A stretch of 64,000 nucleotides of DNA from Oscillatoria sp. CS-180 (GCF_028330965.1 NZ_JAQMUB010000032.1:124001-188000); one strand, 5' to 3'; counted from the stretch's first letter, positions 39,030 to 48,232 are shown. Notes: a model not told the origin generated them from the letters alone. Made by a program: numbers and translations.

Positions 39030-39815
39030 CTACCAAGCTAAAAACCAGCTGCGCTGTTCCCAAATCATCATGACTCCACTGACAGCAACAAAAGCGTAGA
39101 CCATTTGCCGAAACTGGTTGTTTGAAATGCGTTCCAGCACCCATTTACCTAGTAAATTAGCCGGCACCGCGCCCAACCCAATAATCAGTCCATAGCCAAT
39201 ATGATTAGGCTCTAGAACGCCTAAAGCGGCATAACTCAGCAGCTTGAAAATGTGTAGAAAGGCTTTGTTCGAGGCCTTTGTCGCAATCATGGCCTCCTTC
39301 TCCAGCCCGTAGGCAAAGTACATTGGGTTCATGATGGGCCCCGTACTGCCAATGAGGGCTGAACCGACAGAGTTTAAGAAAGAAACGGGAAGAAAATACC
39401 ACGTTTTAACCGTGAAAGGGCGATCAGATAGCTTCAGACATTTGCTAAGCCAGTAGTTGGTAACCATACCCAACAGCGCAACGCCGACCAATATTTGCAG
39501 CCAGTCCGCTTTGACCCAAGTGAAAATGTAGGCCCCCAGGATTGCTCCCAAAAGGCACCCAGGTAAATACCAAGCTGTGACTTGCCAGTCGATCTTGCGC
39601 CAAAAAAATAGACTACGCTGCCCATTCCCAATAAGTAGCCCTGTTGTAATTACAGGGGCAACAGCCTGAGTGCCTAGCAGCACTGACAACAGGGGAATCA
39701 GAACGAGAGGACTGCCGCCGCCTGCCAACATACTAAAAAACCAGGCGACAAAGCTGGTGCCCCCAATCAGCAAAACGACTATAGTCGTCGAAAGTTCGAG
39801 ATGAATGGCTTGCAC
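39030..39815 (-). CDS. TSUP (TauE/SafE) family membrane transporter
   Basis: The 261-residue protein has about eight membrane helices in two repeats, with the family segments MLAGGGSPLVLIPLLSVLLG and GSTGPIMNPMYFAYGLEKEA. Members export sulfite, sulfonates or organic anions. The specific substrate is unknown and the neighbours give no hint. It is a lone gene. Confidence 0.85.
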   Translation of the reverse strand: MQAIHLELSTTIVVLLIGGTSFVAWFFSMLAGGGSPLVLIPLLSVLLGTQAVAPVITTGLLIGNGQRSLFFWRKIDWQVTAWYLPGCLLGAILGAYIFTWVKADWLQILVGVALLGMVTNYWLSKCLKLSDRPFTVKTWYFLPVSFLNSVGSALIGSTGPIMNPMYFAYGLEKEAMIATKASNKAFLHIFKLLSYAALGVLEPNHIGYGLIIGLGAVPANLLGKWVLERISNNQFRQMVYAFVAVSGVMMIWEQRSWFLAW

Positions 39816-39946
39816 GCTCGCAGCAGTCCTCTACAAATAATCTGGATAAGGTTACTCGTCTTAACCTTCCTTTATATTAGTTTAGATGACTCATTGATGA
39901 TGTGAAAGCTAATAGATAGATAAAGAGGGAGCCAATCCTAAGCGCG

Positions 39947-39991
39947 GCGTAATGTCTCACAGCCGGGTATTTTTATTGTCAGAAATCTCCT
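39947..39991 (-). repeat. dispersed repeat copy B at a gene 3' end
   Basis: 39968-39991 matches 10238-10261 at 23 of 24 bases and GCGTAATG is shared at 39947-39954. As in copy A it lies just downstream of a minus-strand stop codon (here the HD gene). A 6-base length difference separates the two conserved parts. Confidence 0.6.
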
Positions 39992-40004
39992 CAAAGGAGT
40001 TCTG

Positions 40005-40934
40005 CTACAAAAAGGTAAATCCTGCCTCCTGCCAAGGGCGGAGCGCTGACGCATCCTCTAAGTTCTGTAGGTGAGAATCTGTTGCGTCGCAGGGAGGTTG
40101 ATCAATCTCGGCTAGACAGAGGTTACTGTATAGCCGAGTAATGACTTTACGACCCTCAGCAGTTGCTCCACAGTAGTAGATGCTTGCCTGGATATAGGGA
40201 TAGACTACTTGCCAGAAAAAACGAGGATAGCCTGCTCGTAGCTCTTCGGGAGACTGATATCCCAGCGATCGATTCATATCTGTTTCTTCGAACTCTCGAA
40301 ATAGCGCCGGCAGTTTTTTCAAATAGTTAGCATCGCTCAGCTGTCCCATCAAATCGGCTGCCCGACATAACCCTCCGTAATGGGCTGTGTCTTGATACAG
40401 CTCTTCGTGAGGAATAGGAAAGCGAGTCATTTCGATGTAGTGCTGAATCTTTCCAATATCAAGTAGCGAATTTTGCTGAAAGGAAGACGAAACGTAGACC
40501 TTGCCTCGATCAACGTGGCTATCGGCTAGGGCTGCTCCAGTCGCTGTTGGTGCGATGACGGTCCAACCCCCTTTGCCATCAGCATAGCGATGACGATCGC
40601 CCTCATCTTGCTCCAAAACGGCTTTCACATATCCCACGTCATGACAGACTAGAGCCGCCATAAATTGCAGCCAATCATGGGGCGATAAGGTTCCATCGCG
40701 GCGCTGTTTTCCTTCTAGAATCAGCTGCCCCACTTCAATAACCTGCAAGGTGTGGTCCACAGTGTGATACGGAGCATCGCCAGCAGCGAGCGTTCTCATG
40801 ACTGGGGTTGCAATCTCGATCAAAAAGTCATCATATCGGGGGCAGAATTGCCCAAAAAGTGCCTGGTAGCGATTGCTAAGCCAGACCAATTTAGCTTTGA
40901 AATCGAGCATTTTTCCAAGTAATCCAGATGACAC
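40005..40934 (-). CDS. HD-domain metal-dependent phosphohydrolase-like protein
   Basis: The 309-residue protein has HD-superfamily metal ligands: H57 and H61 in YHTVDHTLQVI and the HD pair H98-D99 in LVCHDVGYVKA. A later HYIEMTRFPIPHEE and AADLMGQLSDANY supply further ligands. It resembles an HD metalloprotein family widespread in cyanobacteria (annotated from Nostoc as Npun_R2479-type, as I remember). Substrate unknown; nucleotides or cyclic nucleotides are possible. Single gene. Confidence 0.8.
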   Translation of the reverse strand: MSSGLLGKMLDFKAKLVWLSNRYQALFGQFCPRYDDFLIEIATPVMRTLAAGDAPYHTVDHTLQVIEVGQLILEGKQRRDGTLSPHDWLQFMAALVCHDVGYVKAVLEQDEGDRHRYADGKGGWTVIAPTATGAALADSHVDRGKVYVSSSFQQNSLLDIGKIQHYIEMTRFPIPHEELYQDTAHYGGLCRAADLMGQLSDANYLKKLPALFREFEETDMNRSLGYQSPEELRAGYPRFFWQVVYPYIQASIYYCGATAEGRKVITRLYSNLCLAEIDQPPCDATDSHLQNLEDASALRPWQEAGFTFL

Positions 40935-41413
40935 AGCGTCAAAGCAGAGACTCAGATTAGCCGTCTATTGAGGTAAGAGCGATTGCGAGAAACGAGACTT
41001 GCCTGTGTGACTCGCTCAAGGGTTCAATAGATTTCATGTAGCGCTTTTAGGGAAGAACACAACTTTAAGAAGCACTACTGAAATAACAGGGAAGCGTTGA
41101 ATGTACTCACTGTAAACCATCGAAATTTGATACAAAAGACCTGAATCCGCTTTCAGTGTGATCTAAATCAAGTTTATGTAAAGCGATCGCTCGTTATATG
41201 AAGTAAAGCTAGCCTCAGAGAAGGCTGATAAGGCTTGTAGATATTGCGACAGCTATCACTTTTAGCATGAAGCGTTCTTCAAGTAATGTCTACATCAGAA
41301 ATAAGGATGTCACAATTGCTACAGGCAAGAGTAAAGAGACTCAGCCCAAACTCAGACGTACCATGAAGCTCTGCGCCTTTACTAGAGTTTAAGAAATCAA
41401 CAAAAATCAGCGA
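40935..41413. other. 479-bp spacer with one doubtful short frame
   Basis: The spacer between two minus-strand genes holds no clear gene. One plus-strand frame, ATG 41267 to stop 41392, codes for 41 residues (starts MKRSSSNVYIRNKDVTIATG) with a plausible basic composition but no ribosome-binding site. An AT-rich stretch near 41160-41210 could hold a promoter for it or, on the minus strand, for the HD gene. Confidence 0.35.
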
Positions 41414-42046
41414 TTATGACGGTTTTTGCAACGCTTCGTGTTCCATTCGCCTGAAATCACGATTAACCTCTTGCCACAGCACTTTGTTATGAGGGTCAAG
41501 GCGCAGCGCTTTTTTAAGGGCTCGACGGGCCTTGTCGTAATGTCCGTGACGAATGAGATAGCGTCCCCATCGCTGATAAGCGATCGCCTGCCACTGTCTT
41601 ACCTCGGGGTCGTTTGCCAATCGCTGAGCCAGACCATCCACTAGCGCGATCGCTCTGGGAAAACGGCGAGCTTGAAATAAAACCTGGAGCTGATCAAAGC
41701 CTTTTTGCTTGAGAATCTGGTCGTCAGGCGAAAGGGCTGGATTGACCCGAACGCTAACTTTTTCGGCAGTCCTTTTAACAGTGACTCGGGGGCGAGCCTG
41801 CTCGACCGACTTTTGTCCGGAGGGGACTGAGGTGATTTGAGTCGGCATAGCGTCAACTAGGACTTGGTAGGCCTGAGTGATGCGAATAAATTTGTCTTCC
41901 GCCTGGCGATCGCCTGAATTCATATCAGGGTGATATTGTCTCGCCAATCGACGATAAGACGCTTTAACATCTTCAAAAGTGGCGTTTGGACGCAAGCCCA
42001 GCACTCTCAGCTCATCCACCAGTTGCCTTCGCACCGCTTCAACCAC
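41414..42046 (-). CDS. J-domain protein with C-terminal TPR-like helices
   Basis: The 210-residue protein has an N-terminal J domain with the HPD motif at residues 39-41 (RLARQYHPDMNSG) that stimulates DnaK. A linker of ~45 residues and a helical C-terminal part with TPR-like features (HYDKARRALKKALRLDPHNK) follow. It lacks the G/F and zinc-finger regions of DnaJ, so it is a type III co-chaperone, probably recruiting DnaK to a specific target. The start is GTG and uncertain, because AAGGGA abuts it; a GTG four codons later is possible. Confidence 0.85.
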   Translation of the reverse strand: MVEAVRRQLVDELRVLGLRPNATFEDVKASYRRLARQYHPDMNSGDRQAEDKFIRITQAYQVLVDAMPTQITSVPSGQKSVEQARPRVTVKRTAEKVSVRVNPALSPDDQILKQKGFDQLQVLFQARRFPRAIALVDGLAQRLANDPEVRQWQAIAYQRWGRYLIRHGHYDKARRALKKALRLDPHNKVLWQEVNRDFRRMEHEALQKPS

Positions 42047-42344
42047 TCCCTTGACTCACAGTAATGTTATCTGATTAACCTTAGAGCAAAGGCTAACCTA
42101 TAAACCGGAATTATCGCCGGGAAACATGGTTAAGTCTATCTATTAATTCCAAAAATGAACCGTCCGACTAGGGGGTTGTCGCTCAAAAGTAATGATTGGG
42201 CCACTCGTTTTGGCAAGGGCAAAACAGCGTTGTCGGCATTGTTCCAACAGGCTCAATGATCATTTTGATCATGCTTCACCCTTACCAAAAGTCTAGGGAC
42301 AGTTGATTACTATCCCCAAACAACTCATCGTTAACCGAATAGAT

Positions 42345-42962
42345 TTAGGTTGCGGCCTCAATCGCAGCTTGAGTTCGCTCTTCAATCACGCGATCAATGA
42401 GGCCATAGTCCATGGCTTCCTGGGCAGACATGAAGTTATCGCGATCGGTGTCACGCTCAATTTGCTCCAGGGGTTTACCCGTATGCTTCGCAAGCATCTC
42501 ATTCAAGGCTTGCTTAATACGGATAACCTCTCTGGCTTCAATTTCAATATCGGTTGCCTGCCCCCGTGCACCTCCCAACGGTTGGTGAATCATGATGCGG
42601 GCATGAGGCAACGCCAGACGCTTACCGGAAGAACCTGCTGCTAGCAAAAAGGCTCCCATCGAAGCTGCTAGGCCAACGCAAATAGTGATGACCTCTGACT
42701 TGATATGCTGCATGGTGTCATAAATTGCCATGCCTGCTGTGACCGAGCCACCCGGAGAATTGATGTATAGATAGATAGGCTTGCTGTTGTCGTCAGAGTC
42801 CAGATAAAGCAAATAAGCAACGATCGCGTTGGCAATACTATCGTTCACTTCTTCTGACAAAAAGATGATGCGCTCACGAAACAGTCGCTCATAAATGCTG
42901 ATCCACTGTTCGTAAGGACTACCGGGAAGACGGTAGGCAACGCTTGGAACGCCGATAGGCAT
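42345..42962 (-). CDS. clpP: ATP-dependent Clp protease, catalytic subunit (ClpP3-like)
   Basis: The 205-residue serine protease subunit has the full triad: Ser101 in GLAASMGAF, His126 in MIHQPLGG and Asp175 in DTDRDNF. The start at ATG 42962 has AGGAGA 11 bases upstream; the frame extends 16 codons further without need. It is the last gene of a three-gene clp operon, and the only one with an active site. In cyanobacteria ClpP3 forms mixed rings with inactive ClpR, which these neighbours match. Confidence 0.93.
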   Translation of the reverse strand: MPIGVPSVAYRLPGSPYEQWISIYERLFRERIIFLSEEVNDSIANAIVAYLLYLDSDDNSKPIYLYINSPGGSVTAGMAIYDTMQHIKSEVITICVGLAASMGAFLLAAGSSGKRLALPHARIMIHQPLGGARGQATDIEIEAREVIRIKQALNEMLAKHTGKPLEQIERDTDRDNFMSAQEAMDYGLIDRVIEERTQAAIEAAT

Positions 42963-43059
42963 GATAAAAGTCTCCTGAGAGCAGTTAAAGTTTCCATCGC
43001 CGATGGGCAATACCCACCTGTGCAGGGTCTACGCTGAATGTCGGGAAGTCCACAGCGGT

Positions 43060-43695
43060 TTAGCTGTCTCCTAATACCCGGTCAATTAGCCCGTAATCTT
43101 TGGCTCCTTGAGGCGTCATGTAGTAGGTCCGATCCATATCCTGATTGAGTTTCTCAACGGTTTGACCCGTATTCTTGGACAGGATTTCCATCATCAGCTG
43201 ACGTTTCGCAAGGACTTCTTCGGCATTGATCTGAATGTCAGTCGCCTGTCCTTGAGTCGCCACCTTGGGTTGCACTAGCGTAATCATGGCGTTGGGCAAG
43301 CTGACTCGCTTACCCGGACTGCCTGCCGATAGCAATACCGTGGCAACGCCGACGGCCTGACCCAAACAAATCGTCGTAATCTCAGATTTGATGTGCTGCA
43401 TGGTGTCCAGAATTGCCAGACTTGCAGTAATCCCTGACAGACCTGCAAAGGCATCTGCCATGCCTGCCGTCACTGGATCACCCATCGAATTGATATAGAG
43501 ATTGATCGGTTTACCCTGATCCTCTGAATCAAGATAGAGAAGGGCCGAAATAACGGAGTTTGCTAGTCCCATCGTGATGGGCTGGTTTAGGAAAATAATG
43601 CGTTCCTGGCTGAGTCGGGTGTAGATGTTGATCCACTGCCAATTTTGGCTACCAGGAATGTTGTACGGAACGCGCAGAATTTCATCAACAGGCAT
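43060..43695 (-). CDS. ClpP-like inactive subunit (second ClpR-type paralogue)
   Basis: The 211-residue protein has the ClpP fold but none of the triad: Ser is Gly116 ([11 protein letters not shown]), His is Val141 (TLVQP) and Asp is Thr190 (MDRTYYM). It also carries about 13 extra residues ([12 protein letters not shown] region, ~81-92) between the strand after the oxyanion segment and the next helix, compared with the catalytic paralogue downstream. A family of such proteins occurs in cyanobacteria besides ClpR. It likely builds mixed protease rings. It lies 9 bases downstream of clpR. Confidence 0.85.
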   Translation of the reverse strand: MPVDEILRVPYNIPGSQNWQWINIYTRLSQERIIFLNQPITMGLANSVISALLYLDSEDQGKPINLYINSMGDPVTAGMADAFAGLSGITASLAILDTMQHIKSEITTICLGQAVGVATVLLSAGSPGKRVSLPNAMITLVQPKVATQGQATDIQINAEEVLAKRQLMMEILSKNTGQTVEKLNQDMDRTYYMTPQGAKDYGLIDRVLGDS

Positions 43696-43704
43696 AAGAC
43701 CCTC

Positions 43705-44400
43705 TTACGCCATCGCCGGCATTGCTTTGGGCAAGTCTTTCGTGCTCTCCAACACGCGATCAATGAGGCCATACTCTTTGGCCTGTTCGGGAGTCAGATA
43801 AAACATACGATCAGTATCTTTAGAGATCTTCTCAGCAGTCTGTCCCGTATTTCTCGACAGGATGTCTAGCATGGCGGCCTTGTTATCCAAAACCTCTTTA
43901 GCTCGAATCTGGATGTCGGTTGCTTGTCCCCGTCCCATACCGATACGAGGCTGGTTTAAAACAATCGTGGCATTGGGTAAGCTAGCTCGGTAGCCTTTGG
44001 TGCCCGCCGAGAGAATCATGGCTGCGGTTCCCATAGCTTGGCCAATACAGATGGTGTGAACGGGGGGCTTAACATAGCCAATCGTGTCACAGATGGCGAA
44101 GGCTTCGGTGTCTTGCCCGATCGCGTCGCCCGTGTACCAAGATGTCCCTGTGGAGTTGATGTAGAAATAGATCGGTTTGTCCGGATCATCAAACTGTAGG
44201 AAGAGCAGTTGAGCAATAATAAGCTTGGTGACATCGACACCAAGCTGTCGCTTATACTCATCTGCTGATACTAGAGGTAACCCTAGATAGATAATGCGCT
44301 CCTTCAAAAGCAAAGAAGGCAGATCTGGCGGAGGAGTACGATAGTAGGCACCACCGCCACCGCCATAGGGAGCTTGTACCGCACGAATTGTTGAACTCAT
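43705..44400 (-). CDS. clpR: ClpR, inactive Clp protease subunit
   Basis: The 231-residue protein begins with the ClpR-specific N-terminus (AVQAPYGGGGGAYYRTPPPD, LPSLLLKERIIYLG). Triad positions are Gly124 (GQAMGTAAM), Asn149 (VLNQP) and Met199 (TDRMFYL), so it cannot cleave. A 7-8-residue insertion, SADEYKRQLGVD, is present near 45-56. It is first in the operon clpR, clpP-like, clpP. The spacer ahead of it is shared with the divergent VWA gene. Confidence 0.92.
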   Translation of the reverse strand: MSSTIRAVQAPYGGGGGAYYRTPPPDLPSLLLKERIIYLGLPLVSADEYKRQLGVDVTKLIIAQLLFLQFDDPDKPIYFYINSTGTSWYTGDAIGQDTEAFAICDTIGYVKPPVHTICIGQAMGTAAMILSAGTKGYRASLPNATIVLNQPRIGMGRGQATDIQIRAKEVLDNKAAMLDILSRNTGQTAEKISKDTDRMFYLTPEQAKEYGLIDRVLESTKDLPKAMPAMA

Positions 44401-44518
44401 AAACGAATGTAATAACTTTGGGTTCCCAGTTCATAACATAGTAGCGTGTGGATGAGGTCCGTCAGAGGGCGAGATATCCCCACTTCATTATCAACTCAGT
44501 CTTTTCGGAGTCGTTTCT

Positions 44519-45757
44519 ATGAGTGTTGCTTTGCACTGTGCCCTCAGTGATCCTTATCTAGATAGTCAGCAGACGGCAAGTCAACGCCAGCTGGCGATTT
44601 CGATTCAAGTTGCAGCGGCTGGCATGGGCAGTCATGCACCGCTCAATCTAGGGCTAATTCTGGACCATAGCGGTTCTATGCATGGTCCACCGCTAACCAT
44701 GGTGAAGGAGGCGGCTGGGCGGTTGGTCGATCAGTTGTCTGATGAGGATTTGCTTTCGGTTATTGTGTTCGACCATCAGGCCAAGGTTTTATTACCCCTG
44801 CAAACTGTGAGTGATCGCGACCTCATTAAGCGTAAGATCGGTATCCTCAAGCCCAGTGGTGGGACGGCGATCGACGAGGGAATGAAGCTGGGTATTGAAG
44901 AAGCGGCTCAGGGAAAGCAGGGAAAAGTGTCCCAGCTGTTTTTGCTGACGGATGGCGAAAATGAACATGGCGACAATAAGCGCTGCCTGAAGCTAGCGGA
45001 GGTCGCTGCCGACTATACCTTGACCCTCAACGCATTGGGTTTTGGAGATCATTGGAACCAGGATGTTCTCGAAAAAATTGCCGATGCAGGTGCAGGTACC
45101 CTCTCCTACATTGAAGAGCCGGATGCCGCTGTCGATGAATTTAATCGATTGCTAACTCGTGCTCAGTCCGTTTTCTTCACCAATGCCCACCTACATCTAT
45201 CGCTACTGCCTGGAGTGCGTTTGGCAGAGTTGAAGCCGATCGCTCAGGTGGCACCAGAAACCATTGAACTGCCCTACCTGCAGGAAGAGAATGAGATCGT
45301 GATCCGCTTAGGCGATCTTATGTCTGAGACCCCTAGAGTTGTTTTGACCAATCTCTATATTGGCGGTCAAGGGGAAGGAACCTTTCCAATTGTCAGAGCT
45401 TATATTCGCTACGATTCTCCTGCTACAGATCAGATGGGATTACAGTCAGAGAGTGTGGAGGTGTCGGCCATCTCTCAAAGTACTTATCAACCGTCTCCTG
45501 ATCAGCACGTTCAAAAGCATGTGCTAACACTTGCAAAATACCGACAAACCCAGATTGCTGAGCAAAAATTGGCTAAGGGCGATCGCCAGGGCGCGGCAAC
45601 GCTGCTACAGTCTGCGGCTAAGACTGCCTTACAAATGGGTGATCAGGGCGCGGCAACGGTGCTACAGGAGAACGCGACACGGTTACAAACGGGGCAGGAT
45701 CTGTCGGAGCGCGATCGCAAACGGACGCGCATTGTTTCAAAAACGCGGCTGCAGTAG
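44519..45757 (+). CDS. von Willebrand factor A domain protein
   Basis: The 412-residue protein has a VWA domain from about residue 42 with a complete MIDAS start, D49-x-S51-x-S53 (ILDHSGSMHG), the Thr site in PSGGTAIDEG and the Asp in LLTDGENEHGD. A beta-rich part and a helical tail with short repeats (QGAATLLQSAAKTAL, QGAATVLQENATRL) follow. No signal peptide, so it is cytoplasmic. It ends 6 bases before the epimerase gene, in one operon with it. Confidence 0.85.
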   Translation: MSVALHCALSDPYLDSQQTASQRQLAISIQVAAAGMGSHAPLNLGLILDHSGSMHGPPLTMVKEAAGRLVDQLSDEDLLSVIVFDHQAKVLLPLQTVSDRDLIKRKIGILKPSGGTAIDEGMKLGIEEAAQGKQGKVSQLFLLTDGENEHGDNKRCLKLAEVAADYTLTLNALGFGDHWNQDVLEKIADAGAGTLSYIEEPDAAVDEFNRLLTRAQSVFFTNAHLHLSLLPGVRLAELKPIAQVAPETIELPYLQEENEIVIRLGDLMSETPRVVLTNLYIGGQGEGTFPIVRAYIRYDSPATDQMGLQSESVEVSAISQSTYQPSPDQHVQKHVLTLAKYRQTQIAEQKLAKGDRQGAATLLQSAAKTALQMGDQGAATVLQENATRLQTGQDLSERDRKRTRIVSKTRLQ

Positions 45758-45763
45758 AGAATC

Positions 45764-46819
45764 ATGCAGGTCATTGTCAGCCCCTTTGAGGTGAATAAAC
45801 GGGTTCCTCTAACAATCAGCCGAGGGACGACAGCCCGTTCAAAAAATATTTGGGTGCGGATTGTGGCCGAGGGAATTGAGGGTTGGGGAGAGACGTCTCC
45901 CTTTTCCATTGGTCAACACGCTCAGGCCGCAGATGCTCTTTTGCAAGAGTTCTCTGCTCTGATTCCTCAGCTGGAGCCTTTTCATCCCCTGGAACGGCAG
46001 CAGCTGGAAGCGACTCTTTCGTCTGCAAGCTCAGCGGTGCGGGCTGGGATAGATGTGGCGCTTCATGATTGGCTGGGTAAGCGATCAGGTTTGCCCCTAT
46101 GGCAGCTATGGGGTTTAGATCGGAAAAAAATTGGCCCAACTGCGGTGACAGTGGGGTTGAATTCGCCCGAAAAGGCCCTTGAGCGTTTGCGACAGTGGCA
46201 GCAGCAGGTTCCTACTGTCAGATCTATCAAGGTTAAACTCGGGAGCCCAGCAGGTGTTGAAGCCGATCAAGCGATGATGACGGCAGTGTTATCCGAAGTC
46301 TCAGCGGATGCAAAAATCAGCGTGGATGCGAATGGGGGCTGGGATTTGGCAGGCGCGATCGCTATGGCGGACTGGCTGGCAGAACGGGGCGTCACCTACA
46401 TCGAGCAACCGTTACCCGTTACCTTGGACGATCAGCTGGGGACACTGACAGCGCGATCGCCCCTACCCATCTTTGTGGATGAAAGCTGTTTCAATACCCA
46501 AGATATCCCTCGACTGGCCGAACAGGTGCAGGGCATCAACATCAAACTTATGAAGGCAGGCGGTTTGTCTGAAGCGTTGCGGATGATTCACACTGCACAG
46601 GCCTGTCACCTTCAAGTTATGTTCGGCTGTTACTCCGACAGCGCTGTGTCTAATACAGCCCTAGCTCACCTGGCTCCCCTAGCCGATCACCTGGACCTAG
46701 ATAGTCATCTCAACCTGATAAACGATCCGTTCAAAGGCGCTACGATTCAGTCAGGCTGTTTGTACCCCAATGAATTACCCGGTTTAGGACTGACGCGCGA
46801 TGAACTACCTGAGAGCTGA
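45764..46819 (+). CDS. dgcA: enolase-superfamily dipeptide epimerase / N-acetyl-D-glutamate racemase (DgcA-like)
   Basis: The 351-residue protein has the muconate-lactonizing subgroup layout: acid/base Lys156-x-Lys158 (SIKVKLG), metal ligands Asp188 (SVDANGG), Glu214 (YIEQPL) and Asp239 (FVDESCF), and the opposite Lys261 (INIKLMKAGG). This fits L-Ala-D/L-Glu epimerases. Because the next gene overlaps it by 20 bases and codes for a DUF1611 protein, the pair resembles DgcA-DgcN, in which D-glutamate is N-acetylated and then racemised. Choice between the two activities is inference from context. Confidence 0.8.
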   Translation: MQVIVSPFEVNKRVPLTISRGTTARSKNIWVRIVAEGIEGWGETSPFSIGQHAQAADALLQEFSALIPQLEPFHPLERQQLEATLSSASSAVRAGIDVALHDWLGKRSGLPLWQLWGLDRKKIGPTAVTVGLNSPEKALERLRQWQQQVPTVRSIKVKLGSPAGVEADQAMMTAVLSEVSADAKISVDANGGWDLAGAIAMADWLAERGVTYIEQPLPVTLDDQLGTLTARSPLPIFVDESCFNTQDIPRLAEQVQGINIKLMKAGGLSEALRMIHTAQACHLQVMFGCYSDSAVSNTALAHLAPLADHLDLDSHLNLINDPFKGATIQSGCLYPNELPGLGLTRDELPES

Positions 46820-47861
46820 CCACCGAATTGCTTTATTGATGCACGAGGGAACGGATAATCCAGGGGGTAAGACGGGATTAGCCATGCTGCGATACAGTCC
46901 TCTCAATATTGTGGCAGTGGTCGATCAGCAACAGGTTGGAAACTCTCTACAGGCAGTCACGGGCATTGAGCGATCAGTCCCGATTGTCGATTCGGTTAAG
47001 GCTGCTATGGAGTATGAACCGACTGTGCTAGCGATTGGGATTGCGCCCTCAGGCGGTGCTCTCCCTGAACCTTGGTATCAAGAGGTGAAAGAAGCCGTTG
47101 CTGCGGGTCTCTCAGTAGTAAACGGGCTCCATACTCCTATGGCGAAGGACAGAAACCTGGCTACGGTGCTGCAAGCCGATCAATGGATTTGGGATGTTCG
47201 ACAAGAGCCAACTGGATTAATGATTGGCAGTGCTGCGGCGCGATCGCTTCCCTGCCGTCGTGTATTACCCGTTGGCACAGATATGGCAATTGGCAAGATG
47301 TCCACTAATTTGGAGCTACACCGCCTTGCAATTGAACATGGACTACGCTCTAAAGTAATTGCGACGGGACAAACCAACTTGATGCTGGGTGATGATGGCA
47401 TTCCACTAGACAGCGTTCGAGTCGATTTTGCAGCGGGTGCTGTCGAACAGCAAATGATGCAGTACGGCAACGACCACGACATTTTATTTATTGAAGGACA
47501 AGGCTCCCTTTTCCATCCAGGATCAACTGCCACGCTTCCTCTAATGCGTGGCAGTCAGCCGACCCATCTCATCATGGTTCATCGGGCTGGGCAGACCCAC
47601 ATTCGCAATCAGCCTACAGTTCAGATTCCACCGCTGAGCGAAGCGATCGCGGTCTGTGAAACCGTTGTTTCTGCAGGAGGGTGCTTCTTACCAGCAAAGG
47701 TTGTGGGAGTTGCTCTCAATACTCATCATTTGGATGAAGCGTCAGCCAAGCAAGCCATCAAAGCAGTTCATCAAGAAACTGGATTACCCTGTACAGATGT
47801 CATCCGATTCAGCGGTAAACCGCTTATGGACGCTATTTTGAACACGACAAGCGCTGTGTAG
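46800..47861 (+). CDS. dgcN: DUF1611 protein, probable D-glutamate N-acetyltransferase (DgcN-like)
   Basis: The 353-residue protein has a Rossmann-like N-terminal domain (YSPLNIVAVVDQQQVGNSL) and a P-loop-like C-terminal domain with VGTDMAIGKMSTNLELHR and ILFIEGQGSLFHPGS. These are DUF1611 hallmarks. DUF1611 proteins next to an enolase-type racemase have been shown in other bacteria to acetylate D-glutamate using acetyl-CoA (DgcN). The 20-base overlap with the racemase gene argues for joint function in D-glutamate or murein-derived D-amino-acid use. It is the last gene on this strand and converges on infA. Confidence 0.75.
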   Translation: MNYLRADHRIALLMHEGTDNPGGKTGLAMLRYSPLNIVAVVDQQQVGNSLQAVTGIERSVPIVDSVKAAMEYEPTVLAIGIAPSGGALPEPWYQEVKEAVAAGLSVVNGLHTPMAKDRNLATVLQADQWIWDVRQEPTGLMIGSAAARSLPCRRVLPVGTDMAIGKMSTNLELHRLAIEHGLRSKVIATGQTNLMLGDDGIPLDSVRVDFAAGAVEQQMMQYGNDHDILFIEGQGSLFHPGSTATLPLMRGSQPTHLIMVHRAGQTHIRNQPTVQIPPLSEAIAVCETVVSAGGCFLPAKVVGVALNTHHLDEASAKQAIKAVHQETGLPCTDVIRFSGKPLMDAILNTTSAV

Positions 47862-47910
47862 GCTACCAGAAGATCTCAAGCGGTTCCTCTACCTCTCGCG
47901 GGTAGGTTGC

Positions 47911-48135
47911 CTACTTCTTCCGGAGACGATAAGTGATCCGACCTTTGCTTAAGTCGTAAGGCGTAAGCTCAACTTTGACGCGATCGCCCGGCAAGATTTT
48001 GATGTAGTTACGACGAATTTTCCCCGAAATATGGGCTAAAACGTTAAACCCATTGTCCAGATCAACTCGGAACATCGCATTAGGTAGAGACTCCGTGACG
48101 GTGCCTTCCATCTCAATCAAATCTTGCTTAGACAA
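47911..48135 (-). CDS. infA: translation initiation factor IF-1
   Basis: The 74-residue OB-fold protein starts [20 protein letters not shown] and ends [15 protein letters not shown], as in all bacteria. It binds the ribosomal A site during initiation. It is the last gene of the ribosomal operon here; the usual next genes (rpmJ, rpsM, rpsK, rpoA) are not present, since a converging gene ends 49 bases away. Confidence 0.97.
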   Translation of the reverse strand: MSKQDLIEMEGTVTESLPNAMFRVDLDNGFNVLAHISGKIRRNYIKILPGDRVKVELTPYDLSKGRITYRLRKK

Positions 48136-48232
48136 ACGAATACCTCCTGAAATTAGTCAGATGACAGCCTGACTTACATATCATAGACACCTTTAGAGTA
48201 GCAAAATTATCAAAAATCTTCTCTTTGGGATC

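Noticed and set aside
47858-47914. GTAGGC/GCCTAC inverted repeat between dgcN and infA as a two-way terminator
   Set aside because: It is only 6 bp with a long loop and overlaps both stop codons; no T-runs are seen.
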